This document shows, one piece after another, positions 35,761-44,481 of a stretch of 64,000 bases of DNA (position 1 is the stretch's first letter; every line of letters starts with the position of its first letter). This stretch comes from Candidatus Rifleibacteriota bacterium (GTDB taxonomy: Bacteria > Muiribacteriota > Ozemobacteria > Ozemobacterales > Ozemobacteraceae). A program made the position numbers and the translations under genes. Where the stretch lies: the NCBI GenBank assembly GCA_017417215.1, contig JAFPZP010000050.1, positions 1 to 64,000 on the forward strand, in the 5' to 3' direction. The notes under the pieces were generated by a model, which saw only the letters and a list, made by a program, of their open reading frames with translations, made no database searches and was not told the origin of the DNA.

Positions 35761-36518
35761 ATTTTAATGCCTCCATCCTCTTTTTTTAATATAGTTTTTT
35801 TATTGATAGTTGCTTTCTTTATCCATTTTATTTTGGAAAGCTCAGAAAGTGGATTGCTTTCAAATATAGTTCTTTGAAAAACATGCCAGTGCCAACCACC
35901 TTTTTCAAGAGCTATTTTAACACAGGTATATTCTTTAAAGCTCGTGATAATTTCATTTATTGATTTTTTTTCTATATTATTGGAAAAATAAGCTGAAAGA
36001 ATTGGCATAAAAGGGGTAATACAGCCTAAAACCAAAATTTTTTCGCTTTCAGAAATATCAATGTTAGGTGGAGAGATTTTGAATGCTTTCATTACTAGTG
36101 CAAGAGCTAGTCGTTCTGATTTTCTGGCAATAATATGGTCTTGCATTTGAATAAGAGCTTCTAACCAAGGTATAGGAGTAAAAGAAGTTTTACCTTTTTT
36201 ACTATATGTATCATAAAACTTGGCTATCCACTTAAAGGCAGGTTCAAGAAATGATTCTGAATCGTTTTTGAAATTGGAATTGATTGTGGCTAATCGACAA
36301 GCATCTATTCCATATTCGTAAATAATATCCTGGTCGAAAGGTAGTTCAACAGAAAAAGGATCACACCAGCCCTTAGATGAAATGCCAAGAAGTTGTTCAA
36401 GCCTTTCTACTATATCTTTGCGTAAATTAGTTTCTGAAAATAAAACAGGCCATTTTCTGACCTGTTTTTCAAATGATTGCGGATTATAACGAAAAGTCAA
36501 TTTCTGAGTAAACTCCAA
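35748..36518 (-). CDS. Unknown protein resembling the C-terminal part of leucyl-tRNA synthetase
   Basis: This 256-residue protein starts with TTG in the frame overlapping the previous gene. The stretch GISSKGWCDPF, then IIYEYGIDACRLA and FLEPAFKWIAKFYDTYSK, resembles the KMSKS loop and the EYGADTLRL helix of LeuRS. The later CITPFMPILSAYF fits its anticodon-binding helices. The catalytic N-terminal half (HIGH motif, editing domain) is missing. It may be a captured LeuRS fragment with a new role in the comEA operon, or the likeness may be accidental. It is cotranscribed with comEA and comEC. Confidence 0.45.
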   Translation of the reverse strand: MEFTQKLTFRYNPQSFEKQVRKWPVLFSETNLRKDIVERLEQLLGISSKGWCDPFSVELPFDQDIIYEYGIDACRLATINSNFKNDSESFLEPAFKWIAKFYDTYSKKGKTSFTPIPWLEALIQMQDHIIARKSERLALALVMKAFKISPPNIDISESEKILVLGCITPFMPILSAYFSNNIEKKSINEIITSFKEYTCVKIALEKGGWHWHVFQRTIFESNPLSELSKIKWIKKATINKKTILKKEDGGIKICFS

Positions 36519-37231
36519 AGAATTTTGGTTTTTTCATCTTCACCTTTGGCTTGGGTTATATCAAACAATTGCTGACGAGCTTCAGCTATGAGGACTGGCT
36601 CTTCAAAAGATTTTCCGCAGGCGATTAAGAAACGAATTTCAAAAATGGTATAATCATAATCGTTGGCACTAACAGCTTGTGTTCCAACTTTTAATGAATT
36701 TTTAACCAATTCTTGATATTCTGAGTCTTCTAGATTTTCTTTTTTAATATATTCTCTGTAGGTTTTACAGAATTTGTCGGCTGCTTCAGCTCTAGAAATA
36801 TAATTAGCCAATTCTAATCTTGTTTCGCCGTCATCTACGTATTCTATTTCCATTTTTGCTTTCTGAATCCAGCTTTCAGCTGATTCAAGATTAAAAAGGT
36901 TGTCGTAGGCTTCAGATTGACAAATAAGAACTATAGCTTCGTTTACTTCTTCCTTGGTTAAATATGTTCCTGTTGCTATTTTTCGATAAAAATTCAGACT
37001 TTCATTAAAGGTTGAACGAGTTTTTATCAACTCTAAATATGCAAATTCAGGTTGTTTTTGGCTAAATAATGTAAATGCCTTATTCCAATATTCTGTTTGA
37101 TTTTCTTGTAATTCTTTACCAGTAACATAAGTATAGCCTAATGAACCACCAGCAATTACAAGTATTAGAATAACTGCTATTACAATACCAGTTGCTCCGC
37201 CAAAACGGTTATTTAATGCTTTATTCTTCAT
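36497..37231 (-). CDS. Membrane-anchored helical protein
   Basis: This protein of about 244 residues has one membrane segment (GIVIAVILILVIAGGSLGYTYV) and a helical periplasmic part with TPR-like character. A longer frame exists upstream, but the extra 47 codons lie inside the preceding gene in another frame and read poorly. This ATG has GGAG nearby and gives a normal positive-inside start. It overlaps the preceding DUF2225 gene by 11 bases and the next gene by 22. No known function. Confidence 0.65.
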   Translation of the reverse strand: MKNKALNNRFGGATGIVIAVILILVIAGGSLGYTYVTGKELQENQTEYWNKAFTLFSQKQPEFAYLELIKTRSTFNESLNFYRKIATGTYLTKEEVNEAIVLICQSEAYDNLFNLESAESWIQKAKMEIEYVDDGETRLELANYISRAEAADKFCKTYREYIKKENLEDSEYQELVKNSLKVGTQAVSANDYDYTIFEIRFLIACGKSFEEPVLIAEARQQLFDITQAKGEDEKTKILWSLLRN

Positions 37232-38219
37232 CGTTTTCTTCTTCTCCGTCGAAATCATCACCCTCGGTTTCATTACTTGCATCTGTTTGCATATTTGATG
37301 ATTCTTCATGACGCATTTCACGAGCTTGATTAACGAACCAAAGAATAACACCTTGAGCACCATTAGCACCATAAATTATCTGTTCAAGGAATTTATTACT
37401 TTCTGGAATATTACCAAGAATTCTATTGGCACCAGCGAGAATGTACATTATTTCGAATACACGTGACTGAGGAATGTTTTCTTTGGGTATTCTAGTGCCA
37501 TCCGGCATGAATGCATCGTCTACGCCAGTAGCTAAGTTGGTGATATTCAAAAAGGAAATAGCTTCTTTTAAATAGGCAATTTCAAAAGCTTTGTATCTTT
37601 GTTTTAAAGCAGGATCTTCTGTTTCGTCATAGGCATCTCTGGCTGTCCAAGCTGCTTGTAGATAAGTATAACCAAGGATTCTATGATTGGCTCTTCTTGC
37701 TTTATAACAAATTGCAGCAAGTTCCCATGAACGTATTGCGGTTTCAAGGTCGCCTTCTTTTTGTAATTCGTTAACGGGTTTGTTTTTCTTTTTAAGATCT
37801 GTTGCAACTCTGTCTAGAAGAGGTTTTATCTGTCTCAAAATAGAAATGTTTACCGGAGTAAGCTCTTTCAGTTTTTCTGATTCAACGTCTTTCCAGATTT
37901 GTTGCCCATTAGATGCTGCTCTAACACGATTTGCAGCTTCCCACTGTGAACGGTGACTTTCTAGAAGAGCATGTTTTCTTGCTTCTTCAGCAGTCATAGA
38001 TGGACAAAAATATTTGTCTTCTGCAGCGTAATAGCAGTTCGGACAAACACAAACATTGTAATAACGAGGTGTAATAGAACCTAAGTAAGTTGGACGATAA
38101 TCTATATCACGTTTATTCAGACTGAATTGTTTCTTTCTGAGGTTATAACGTGTAAATGATGTTCCACAAATAGGGCATGCTATATTTTTAGGGATAAAAA
38201 GTTTTTCATTTAAAGCCAT
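37221..38219 (-). CDS. DUF2225-family zinc-binding protein
   Basis: This 332-residue cytosolic protein has a zinc-ribbon N-terminus: CPICGTSF at 15-22, then a second pair CVCPNCYYAAEDK around residues 55-65. It is followed by helices with TPR-like repeats (LAAICYKARRANHRILG, FLNITNLA). This layout matches DUF2225 proteins found in anaerobes. The C-terminal tail is very acidic. It starts an operon that runs on to the membrane protein, the LeuRS-like gene, comEA and comEC. Confidence 0.8.
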   Translation of the reverse strand: MALNEKLFIPKNIACPICGTSFTRYNLRKKQFSLNKRDIDYRPTYLGSITPRYYNVCVCPNCYYAAEDKYFCPSMTAEEARKHALLESHRSQWEAANRVRAASNGQQIWKDVESEKLKELTPVNISILRQIKPLLDRVATDLKKKNKPVNELQKEGDLETAIRSWELAAICYKARRANHRILGYTYLQAAWTARDAYDETEDPALKQRYKAFEIAYLKEAISFLNITNLATGVDDAFMPDGTRIPKENIPQSRVFEIMYILAGANRILGNIPESNKFLEQIIYGANGAQGVILWFVNQAREMRHEESSNMQTDASNETEGDDFDGEEENDEE

Positions 38220-38308
38220 AAATACACCATTCTGTTATTAGTTTAATATACTCTATAACAAAATACAGCAATTTTGTTTATTCTGCAACTTTATTAAAAA
38301 TCTTAAAA

Positions 38309-40336
38309 TTATTTAAGAGTATCTATATTGACATCAACCATATTGCAAAGTTCAAATTCATTAATAATAGGCTTCCCAAGTTGAATCGCCTTAGTTTTTT
38401 TATTTGAAACAAAGTCTTCATTTTCTAATGAGCCTATTACAAGATAATCTGTTTTGACTGAAACAGAGCTTTTGGTTTGTCCGCCAGATTGTTTTATCAA
38501 ATCTTCAAGTTTCCTTCTGGGAACAATAGCTTCTCCTGTTACTACAAAAGATTTGCCTTCAAGCTTGTTGCTTGCTTTTTGAGCAGCAAGTTCAACTGGG
38601 CTTGGACCCTGCCACCATGCTTTAATAGCATTAATAAAAGGCTGATTATTTGGATTGTTTATAAATTCTATAATATTATTGGCTATTTTTTCCTGAACAC
38701 CCTCAATATTTTTTAGCTTTTCTGAAGATACCTCGAGAAACTCTTCTAATGATTGGTGGACAGCCTTAGAAATATTTTCACTGACTACTGGTCCCACATT
38801 GCTGATGCCAAAAGCAGAAATGAGTCTAAATAAAGGTTTTTCAGAAGCTTTCTTTATGTTAGCGACAATCTTTGAAGCTGATTTTATTCCCATTCTGTCT
38901 ATAGATGCTAATTCTGCTTCGGTAAGCTTTAGAATATCTTCAGGATGGTTAATGATTTTGTTTTCTAGTAAGCGGTCAATGAGCTGAGGACCTATATTTT
39001 CTATTTCAAGTTGAGTTATGAAATGAGTTGTTCTTCTCGCTTTAACTCCAAAACAATTTTCGTTATCGCATCTGACTATGGTTGAACCGTCTTCGTCGTC
39101 TTTGGTCGTTGTGGTTTTGCCACCGCAAACAGGGCAAAATTCAGGTATTTTTATTTCTTTTTCGTTGCCGGTTCTATCTTCTTTAACAGAACTGACTACA
39201 TAAGGAATAATATAAGCGGCTTTTTCTACTAGAAGATAGTCGCCAAGCCTAATGTCTTTTTCTCTGATTTGGTCTATGTTATGTAAACTAGCTCTGGAAA
39301 CAGTTGTTCCGCATAACTGCACAGGTTCTATCCAGGCAACTGGAGTTATTCTTGAACGACCAACTCTCCATTCAACATTTATCAGTTTTGATTTTGCTCT
39401 TGGCTGAGGAAATTTGTATGCTATAACCCATCGCGGAGCCTTAGCTGTTGAGCCTAATTCCTCTTGTTTATCCAAGTCGTCTATTTTTAAGACAACTCCG
39501 TCGATATCAAATTGAAAGTTGTTCCTTTCCACATCTATTCTGTCGATAAAAGCCTTCACTTCTTCAACAGAGTTACAGACTTGTATTTCTTGATTAAGCT
39601 TAAAACCTTGCTGTTTTAAAAACTCTAAAGCTTCAGAATGCTTTTTAAAACCGAGTTCTTTGGCTTGAGCTATTCCATAAACCATAACTCCAAGCTTTCT
39701 TTCAGCGGCAACTACAGGGTTAAGTGATTTAATAGTGCCTGAAGTAAGATTTCTGCAGTTCTTAAATGGTTCTAAACCTTCGTCTAATCTTTTTTGATTA
39801 AGCTCTTCTAAGACAATACGAGGAGTATATATTTCTCCTCTAACGTCTATGTCTAAATTGCTGGAAATCTTTAACGGAAGAGATTTAATTGTTTTGGCAT
39901 TGCTTGTTATTATGTCGCCCTTTTGCCCGTCACCTCTTGTAGCACCGCTTACTAAAAGTCCATTATTGTAGTTGAAAGACCCGGAAACTCCATCTATTTT
40001 TAATTCTGCTACAACAGGAAAAGGCGATCTGTTCAACTGCTTTTCGCATCTAACCACCCAATCCATTATATCTGGCAGGGAATAGGAGTTTTCTATGCTT
40101 AACATTGGAACACGATGAACTATAGTTTCAAAAGAAGTAACTGAACCTCCTACTCTTTGGGTTGGTGAATCTGCTGTTATTAGTTCTGGATGCTCTTTTT
40201 CTAAGGCTTCCAACTCTTTTAACAACATGTCAAATTCAGTATCAGATATTTCTGGGTCTGATTTGACATAATAAAGATATTCGTGTCTACGTATTTGTTT
40301 TCGTAAATTTTCTATTTTTTCAGTTATTTCATCCAT
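38309..40336 (-). CDS. ligA: NAD-dependent DNA ligase LigA
   Basis: This 675-residue ligase has the full domain set. The N-terminal NAD-binding part carries the YY pair (residues 22-23). The adenylation site is Lys113 in ELKIDGVSG. It also has an OB fold, a four-Cys zinc finger (CPVCGGK and CDNENC), helix-hairpin-helix repeats and a C-terminal BRCT domain (KLEGKSFVVTGEA). It seals nicks in replication and repair using NAD. It begins four bases after the stop of the propeller gene, so it is cotranscribed with three membrane-linked genes, an unusual partnership. Confidence 0.97.
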   Translation of the reverse strand: MDEITEKIENLRKQIRRHEYLYYVKSDPEISDTEFDMLLKELEALEKEHPELITADSPTQRVGGSVTSFETIVHRVPMLSIENSYSLPDIMDWVVRCEKQLNRSPFPVVAELKIDGVSGSFNYNNGLLVSGATRGDGQKGDIITSNAKTIKSLPLKISSNLDIDVRGEIYTPRIVLEELNQKRLDEGLEPFKNCRNLTSGTIKSLNPVVAAERKLGVMVYGIAQAKELGFKKHSEALEFLKQQGFKLNQEIQVCNSVEEVKAFIDRIDVERNNFQFDIDGVVLKIDDLDKQEELGSTAKAPRWVIAYKFPQPRAKSKLINVEWRVGRSRITPVAWIEPVQLCGTTVSRASLHNIDQIREKDIRLGDYLLVEKAAYIIPYVVSSVKEDRTGNEKEIKIPEFCPVCGGKTTTTKDDEDGSTIVRCDNENCFGVKARRTTHFITQLEIENIGPQLIDRLLENKIINHPEDILKLTEAELASIDRMGIKSASKIVANIKKASEKPLFRLISAFGISNVGPVVSENISKAVHQSLEEFLEVSSEKLKNIEGVQEKIANNIIEFINNPNNQPFINAIKAWWQGPSPVELAAQKASNKLEGKSFVVTGEAIVPRRKLEDLIKQSGGQTKSSVSVKTDYLVIGSLENEDFVSNKKTKAIQLGKPIINEFELCNMVDVNIDTLK

Positions 40337-40339
40337 AGT

Positions 40340-41560
40340 TTAATCTGCCATCTGAGTATTTATAAATTGAACTCCTGACTTTGTTCCTATCCATAAAAGA
40401 GTAATGTTATCGCCTTCGCCTTGAATTGCTAGTTTTCTAATGCTTTCAGGCTTTTTCCCAGATATATCTGAAATTGTCTGAATATTGTTATTGCGAATTC
40501 TTGCAAGTCCGTTATTGGTTCCAAGCCAAATTGCATTTTTATGGAAAATCATGGAATTAATGTTATTTGATGGTAAACCATGAAGCTCAGAATAGCTTAT
40601 AAGTTCTGTTGAAAAACGGCTGTCAAAATATTTCAATTCTGTATTAATCATCATTAAGCCAGTTGGAGTGCCTATCCAAATGTTTTTCCCATCAAATGCC
40701 ATATCGTTGATTGGTCTTGAAATAGATAATTTGGTATGGTCAAGATTTTTCCAGGCGTTGGGGCTACCTACTGGGAATCCGATATTTAATACGCTTAGAC
40801 CGTTGTCATGAATTACTGCAAGGAAATTTAAGTATCTTGCAATTTTGGTGCACCATGAGCTTCTTAAGCCGTTGTTAGTAGTCTTATTATCTATAAGAAT
40901 TCTATTGTCTTTGTTAGAACTATAATCAGGAGATTCATCATCCGAATCTATTGATTTATAGAAAACCACACCTTTTTGAGTAGAAATCCAAAGGTTATTT
41001 CTATCTGACTTTATATCCCAGACGATGTTTGAAGGCAGAGAAAACTTACTTGTTTGATCAACAAACTTTCCAGAATCATTATATTTACAAATTCCAAATA
41101 GGCTTCCTATCCATAGATTTTTGCCGTCTGTTTCTATGCATGAAGCTTGGGGAAAGGGATATTTGCCATTCTTTATCGTGAATTCTGTTATTTCATCGTT
41201 TTCTAGTTTGTATACCCCATTTTCTGTAGCTATCCAGACTCTTTTATACTGATCTATTTTTATATCATTTACAGGAGGGGTTGGTATAAGCTGACTGAAA
41301 GCAATAGGAATATTTTTTTGTCCACGAGCATCTGATGATATTTGTTTTATATTTTCTATATCATTTTTGTTACTGCTGGTCTCAATATTATTTGTAAATG
41401 ATTTGTACTGAGTGACAGGAAGATTTACATTCTTTTTATTGTTTGTGGATTTTACTATAAATACAAGTATTGCAATAACCAATATGGTTACAAATATTTT
41501 TGTTGTAGGCTTGTTAATATTATTGCTTTTTTTGCTATTGCCTTTTGGAGTATTTGTCAA
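40340..41560 (-). CDS. Membrane-anchored beta-propeller protein (Reg_prop-like)
   Basis: This 406-residue protein has one N-terminal membrane segment (about residues 22-40), a low-complexity linker and a propeller. Repeats such as RVWIATENGVYKL, NLWIGSLFGICKY, NLWISTQKGVVFY and NIWIGTPTGLMMI are the two-component regulator propeller type. No kinase domain follows, so it would only sense or bind. It overlaps the upstream binding-protein gene by four bases. Confidence 0.8.
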   Translation of the reverse strand: MTNTPKGNSKKSNNINKPTTKIFVTILVIAILVFIVKSTNNKKNVNLPVTQYKSFTNNIETSSNKNDIENIKQISSDARGQKNIPIAFSQLIPTPPVNDIKIDQYKRVWIATENGVYKLENDEITEFTIKNGKYPFPQASCIETDGKNLWIGSLFGICKYNDSGKFVDQTSKFSLPSNIVWDIKSDRNNLWISTQKGVVFYKSIDSDDESPDYSSNKDNRILIDNKTTNNGLRSSWCTKIARYLNFLAVIHDNGLSVLNIGFPVGSPNAWKNLDHTKLSISRPINDMAFDGKNIWIGTPTGLMMINTELKYFDSRFSTELISYSELHGLPSNNINSMIFHKNAIWLGTNNGLARIRNNNIQTISDISGKKPESIRKLAIQGEGDNITLLWIGTKSGVQFINTQMAD

Positions 41561-42729
41561 AATAGTTCCTCCATCGAAATAGGTATTGTTTGCCTTTCTT
41601 TAATAATAGCTATTTCTGCTGGTCTGACCTGATTTCCGTCTTCATCGAAGCCTCCAGAACCAATAATGCTGTCCCAGACCTTAAGAGATGCTAAAGACTC
41701 TCTTAGGCTAAGATTCTTTTCAGACATAGTTTTTAAAGCTAAAGTTACTATCATAAGGGCTTCGTAACCTGTTTCCGCGTCTGAATCAGCTTTTAATCCG
41801 TATTTTTCCTGATATGCATTTAAGAAAGTATCTAATTTCTGACCACCAGCTCTTGGGTTATATGGAAGAGTAGTGATTATTGATTCCGAATAGATTCCTG
41901 CTAGACGAAGGAATTCACTGGAAGCACACTGATTAGCTCCAAGTATAGGTTTGTTAAACTTCATTTCTCTTGCCTGTCTGACTATTAAAGCAGAGTCGGC
42001 TGCTGGAGCAAGTATTACTAGAGAATCTGGATTGGTTTTAAATAATGCTTCTAGTTGTTCCCTGAAATTAATTGTTCCTTTTGGGAAGGATAAGGCATTA
42101 GTGACTTGCTGAGAATGCTTTGAACATATTTCAATGTATCTTTGAGCACTTTCAGCACCGTAAAGATTGGTATCGTAAATTATTGCAGGACGTTTTGCCT
42201 GATACCTGTTGGAGGAAAGTGAGGATAGAGCTTCAAATTGCTGCTGGTCATCAGTAATACTTCTAAAAGTATAAGAAGCAGATTTTGCTATTTCAAAATG
42301 AGTGCAAATAGCTGTTAGAAAAGGTATAAGAGCTTTTTCTGAAAGATACTGAATTGTCCTTGTTTCTTCAGATGAAAAGCCACCAATTATCATTGAGACT
42401 TTTTCTTTATATATAAGATCTCTTGTTGCTTCTGCAGGATCTATTAAGTTGCTGTCTTTAACTATTATTCTGAGTCGGCTATTGTTTATGCCGCCACTTT
42501 CATTAATGTTTTTAACAGCTAGTTTGATGCCGTTTAAGTGGCTTTGAGTTCTATATGCAAAATTCCCTGTTAATGGTAGGATTATTCCTATGTTAATGTC
42601 ATTACTTTTGAAGTCTATAGAAAAATAAACCAATATTAGTAATACTGGAATAGCTAATAACTGAAAACGATCAAATTTTCCGAAGTATCTTTTTAATCTT
42701 TTATATGATTTTGTAATGTTACTCTTCAT
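41557..42729 (-). CDS. LivK-like periplasmic binding protein with membrane anchor
   Basis: This 390-residue protein has a basic start, one membrane segment (about residues 21-38) and a type 1 periplasmic binding fold: IGIILPLTGNFAYRTQSHLNG, VKDSNLIDPAEATRDLI, IIGGFSSEET. It belongs with branched-chain amino acid receptors (LivJ/LivK). The permease genes are absent and the anchor may not be cut, so a sensing role beside the propeller protein is possible. Four-base overlaps link it to the genes on both sides. Confidence 0.85.
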   Translation of the reverse strand: MKSNITKSYKRLKRYFGKFDRFQLLAIPVLLILVYFSIDFKSNDINIGIILPLTGNFAYRTQSHLNGIKLAVKNINESGGINNSRLRIIVKDSNLIDPAEATRDLIYKEKVSMIIGGFSSEETRTIQYLSEKALIPFLTAICTHFEIAKSASYTFRSITDDQQQFEALSSLSSNRYQAKRPAIIYDTNLYGAESAQRYIEICSKHSQQVTNALSFPKGTINFREQLEALFKTNPDSLVILAPAADSALIVRQAREMKFNKPILGANQCASSEFLRLAGIYSESIITTLPYNPRAGGQKLDTFLNAYQEKYGLKADSDAETGYEALMIVTLALKTMSEKNLSLRESLASLKVWDSIIGSGGFDEDGNQVRPAEIAIIKERQTIPISMEELF

Positions 42730-43091
42730 ATACAGCTGTTCTTAATATAATTTAAAATAAGCATAAAAAGCCCAACATATACTGATAAAGTGAAAAAGTA
42801 GAGTAGGGCAAAGAATAAAAATGGAAGTTCTCTGATAACCTTATTAAAAAATTCGTTGTCTACGTCTTTTAATATTGGTTCCATATTTGAGAGTTTATCA
42901 AATAAAAAGAAAATAATACCGCCAAGTCCAAAGAAACCTATGGCAAAACCAAAACCTGAAGCAAATACAGGCGTGTATTCGTTGTTGGGAGCCGTGGTAT
43001 ATAGCAAATAAGCTATTATTAAGCTAATGCTCAATAAAGAACAAAATACCAGTGACGACCAGAAAAGCCACTTCCAAATAAATACTTTCAT
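42726..43091 (-). CDS. Small integral membrane protein
   Basis: This 121-residue protein has three or four membrane segments (about residues 7-30, 42-63 and 90-117) and a charged loop between the last two. No family is recognised. It is first in the operon with the LivK-like, propeller and ligase genes and overlaps the next by four bases. It may anchor or partner the binding protein. Confidence 0.6.
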   Translation of the reverse strand: MKVFIWKWLFWSSLVFCSLLSISLIIAYLLYTTAPNNEYTPVFASGFGFAIGFFGLGGIIFFLFDKLSNMEPILKDVDNEFFNKVIRELPFLFFALLYFFTLSVYVGLFMLILNYIKNSCI

Positions 43092-43199
43092 TTAATAATG
43101 CCTCAAAATGCTGTTAAAAGATTTTATACCATAAATGCAATAATTTTTGTTAAAAATTATTATGTATCTTTTCATTTACTGAAACAGCAATTTAATGAT

Positions 43200-43217
43200 A
43201 ACCTATATATATAGGTT
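43200..43217. promoter_or_regulatory. 18-bp perfect palindrome upstream of a prepilin cluster
   Basis: AACCTATATATATAGGTT is self-complementary and lies 32 bases before the first prepilin gene, in the gap between divergent operons. It could be an operator or a weak terminator, as TTT follows on the plus strand. No regulator is identified. Confidence 0.4.
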
Positions 43218-43249
43218 TTTCAAAAATTTGATTAAGTTTTTGGTTAATT

Positions 43250-43711
43250 ATGGATAGAACTAGTATTAAAAAGGCTTATACACTGCCAGAATTATTGATA
43301 ACTATTCTACTTATGGCTATTCTTTTCACTTTAGCAATAATTCTAACTTCTGGCTTTGATCACTCTAAAAAACTCAGAGATTACAACGTTGCTGTTGCAT
43401 TGGCTCAACAAGCATTAGAAATTGCTCGTTCTTCTCCTTATGATCTTCTTGATGATGAAACTGCTGGCTCAAACAGTCTAGAAACAGATTTCAACTCCGT
43501 TAACGGTGATAACGACTTAATCGTTCCTGATTATGATTCCGGCTTTGTAAAATATCATAGGAATGTTGAAATCCGTGATATTAAAGCATCAACTGATCAA
43601 AATCGCTCTATTGGGTTGAAGACCATTAAGGTAACTGTCGAATGGAAATCTCCTGAGACAGGTAAAAAAGAGGTATTTGTCGTTTCGTCATCTATAGCAG
43701 ATATAAATTAA
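43250..43711 (+). CDS. Prepilin-like protein (cluster 2, GspI/PilV type)
   Basis: This 153-residue protein has leader MDRTSIKKA followed by YTLPELLITILLMAILF, with Glu at +5 of the mature form. The later VALAQQALEIARS resembles GspI/PilV minor pilins. It starts a three-gene cluster with the same order as the one at 15.4-16.9 kb. There is no clear ribosome site; a palindrome lies upstream. The pilus type is not settled by the sequence. Confidence 0.78.
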   Translation: MDRTSIKKAYTLPELLITILLMAILFTLAIILTSGFDHSKKLRDYNVAVALAQQALEIARSSPYDLLDDETAGSNSLETDFNSVNGDNDLIVPDYDSGFVKYHRNVEIRDIKASTDQNRSIGLKTIKVTVEWKSPETGKKEVFVVSSSIADIN

Positions 43712-43728
43712 TAACTGGTTTAACTTAT

Positions 43729-44481
43729 ATGAATTTTAAATTTAAAAAAGGTTTTACTCTAGTTGAAATATTAGTAGTTGTTACATTGCTAATATTTATA
43801 CTTTATTTTGCTTATCAGATTTTCTTCTCACAGACTAGAGCTGTTACTCAAACCATAGATGCTTTACAGACCAATGAAGGTTTAAGAAGAGTTTTGGCTT
43901 TTATGGGTGATGATATTCGCGAATCGACAAGAATTGTTAAACCTACTCCTATAAAATTAGAAGATGTTCCATCAGTGGTTACCACTACTGGTAGTATTAT
44001 GATTTTGCAAAGCTCTGAAATAGATCCCCGCATCAAGTTTGACAGCCCATTAGGTGGTCAGATAAGTCAGATAACTACTATAGAATATGAATTGGAACCA
44101 ATGAATAAGTCTGCAAATGATGATGATAAAACAGAAGAAAATGTTCCAGTAAGATTCAGATTGATAAGAAATGCTACTATTGAAGAAAAAAGCGGTGAGA
44201 AGAATCGTCAGCGACAGATTATTGCTGATAATATAAAGGAACTTATGGTTTATAGAACTGTTAGACAGCCCTTTAAACCTATGAATGTTGGCTCTAAAGA
44301 CGACATCATTATTCAGCAGGTTCCTCTTAGCGAAGCTGGAACCGGTAATAGTCTGATACATCTTAAAATGGTAATGGAAAGACACAGAAACAAGAATGAG
44401 CTAAAGAAAGAACAGATATACACTGTTACGATGAATACAAGTTTTTATAAACGTGGGAAAGAGATTTTCTTACATCCATGA
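43729..44481 (+). CDS. Prepilin-like protein (cluster 2, GspJ/PilW type)
   Basis: This 250-residue protein has leader MNFKFKKG and FTLVEILVVVTLLIFIL, with Glu at +5. The region after the helix (LRRVLAFMGDDIRESTRIV) is like GspJ or PilW. It overlaps the next gene by four bases. It should be processed by a prepilin peptidase that is not encoded here. Confidence 0.8.
   Translation: MNFKFKKGFTLVEILVVVTLLIFILYFAYQIFFSQTRAVTQTIDALQTNEGLRRVLAFMGDDIRESTRIVKPTPIKLEDVPSVVTTTGSIMILQSSEIDPRIKFDSPLGGQISQITTIEYELEPMNKSANDDDKTEENVPVRFRLIRNATIEEKSGEKNRQRQIIADNIKELMVYRTVRQPFKPMNVGSKDDIIIQQVPLSEAGTGNSLIHLKMVMERHRNKNELKKEQIYTVTMNTSFYKRGKEIFLHP

Noticed and set aside
37232-37372. Longer N-terminus for the membrane-anchored helical protein
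   Set aside because: The extra codons lie in another frame of the DUF2225 gene and give a poor leader; the downstream ATG has a better ribosome site.
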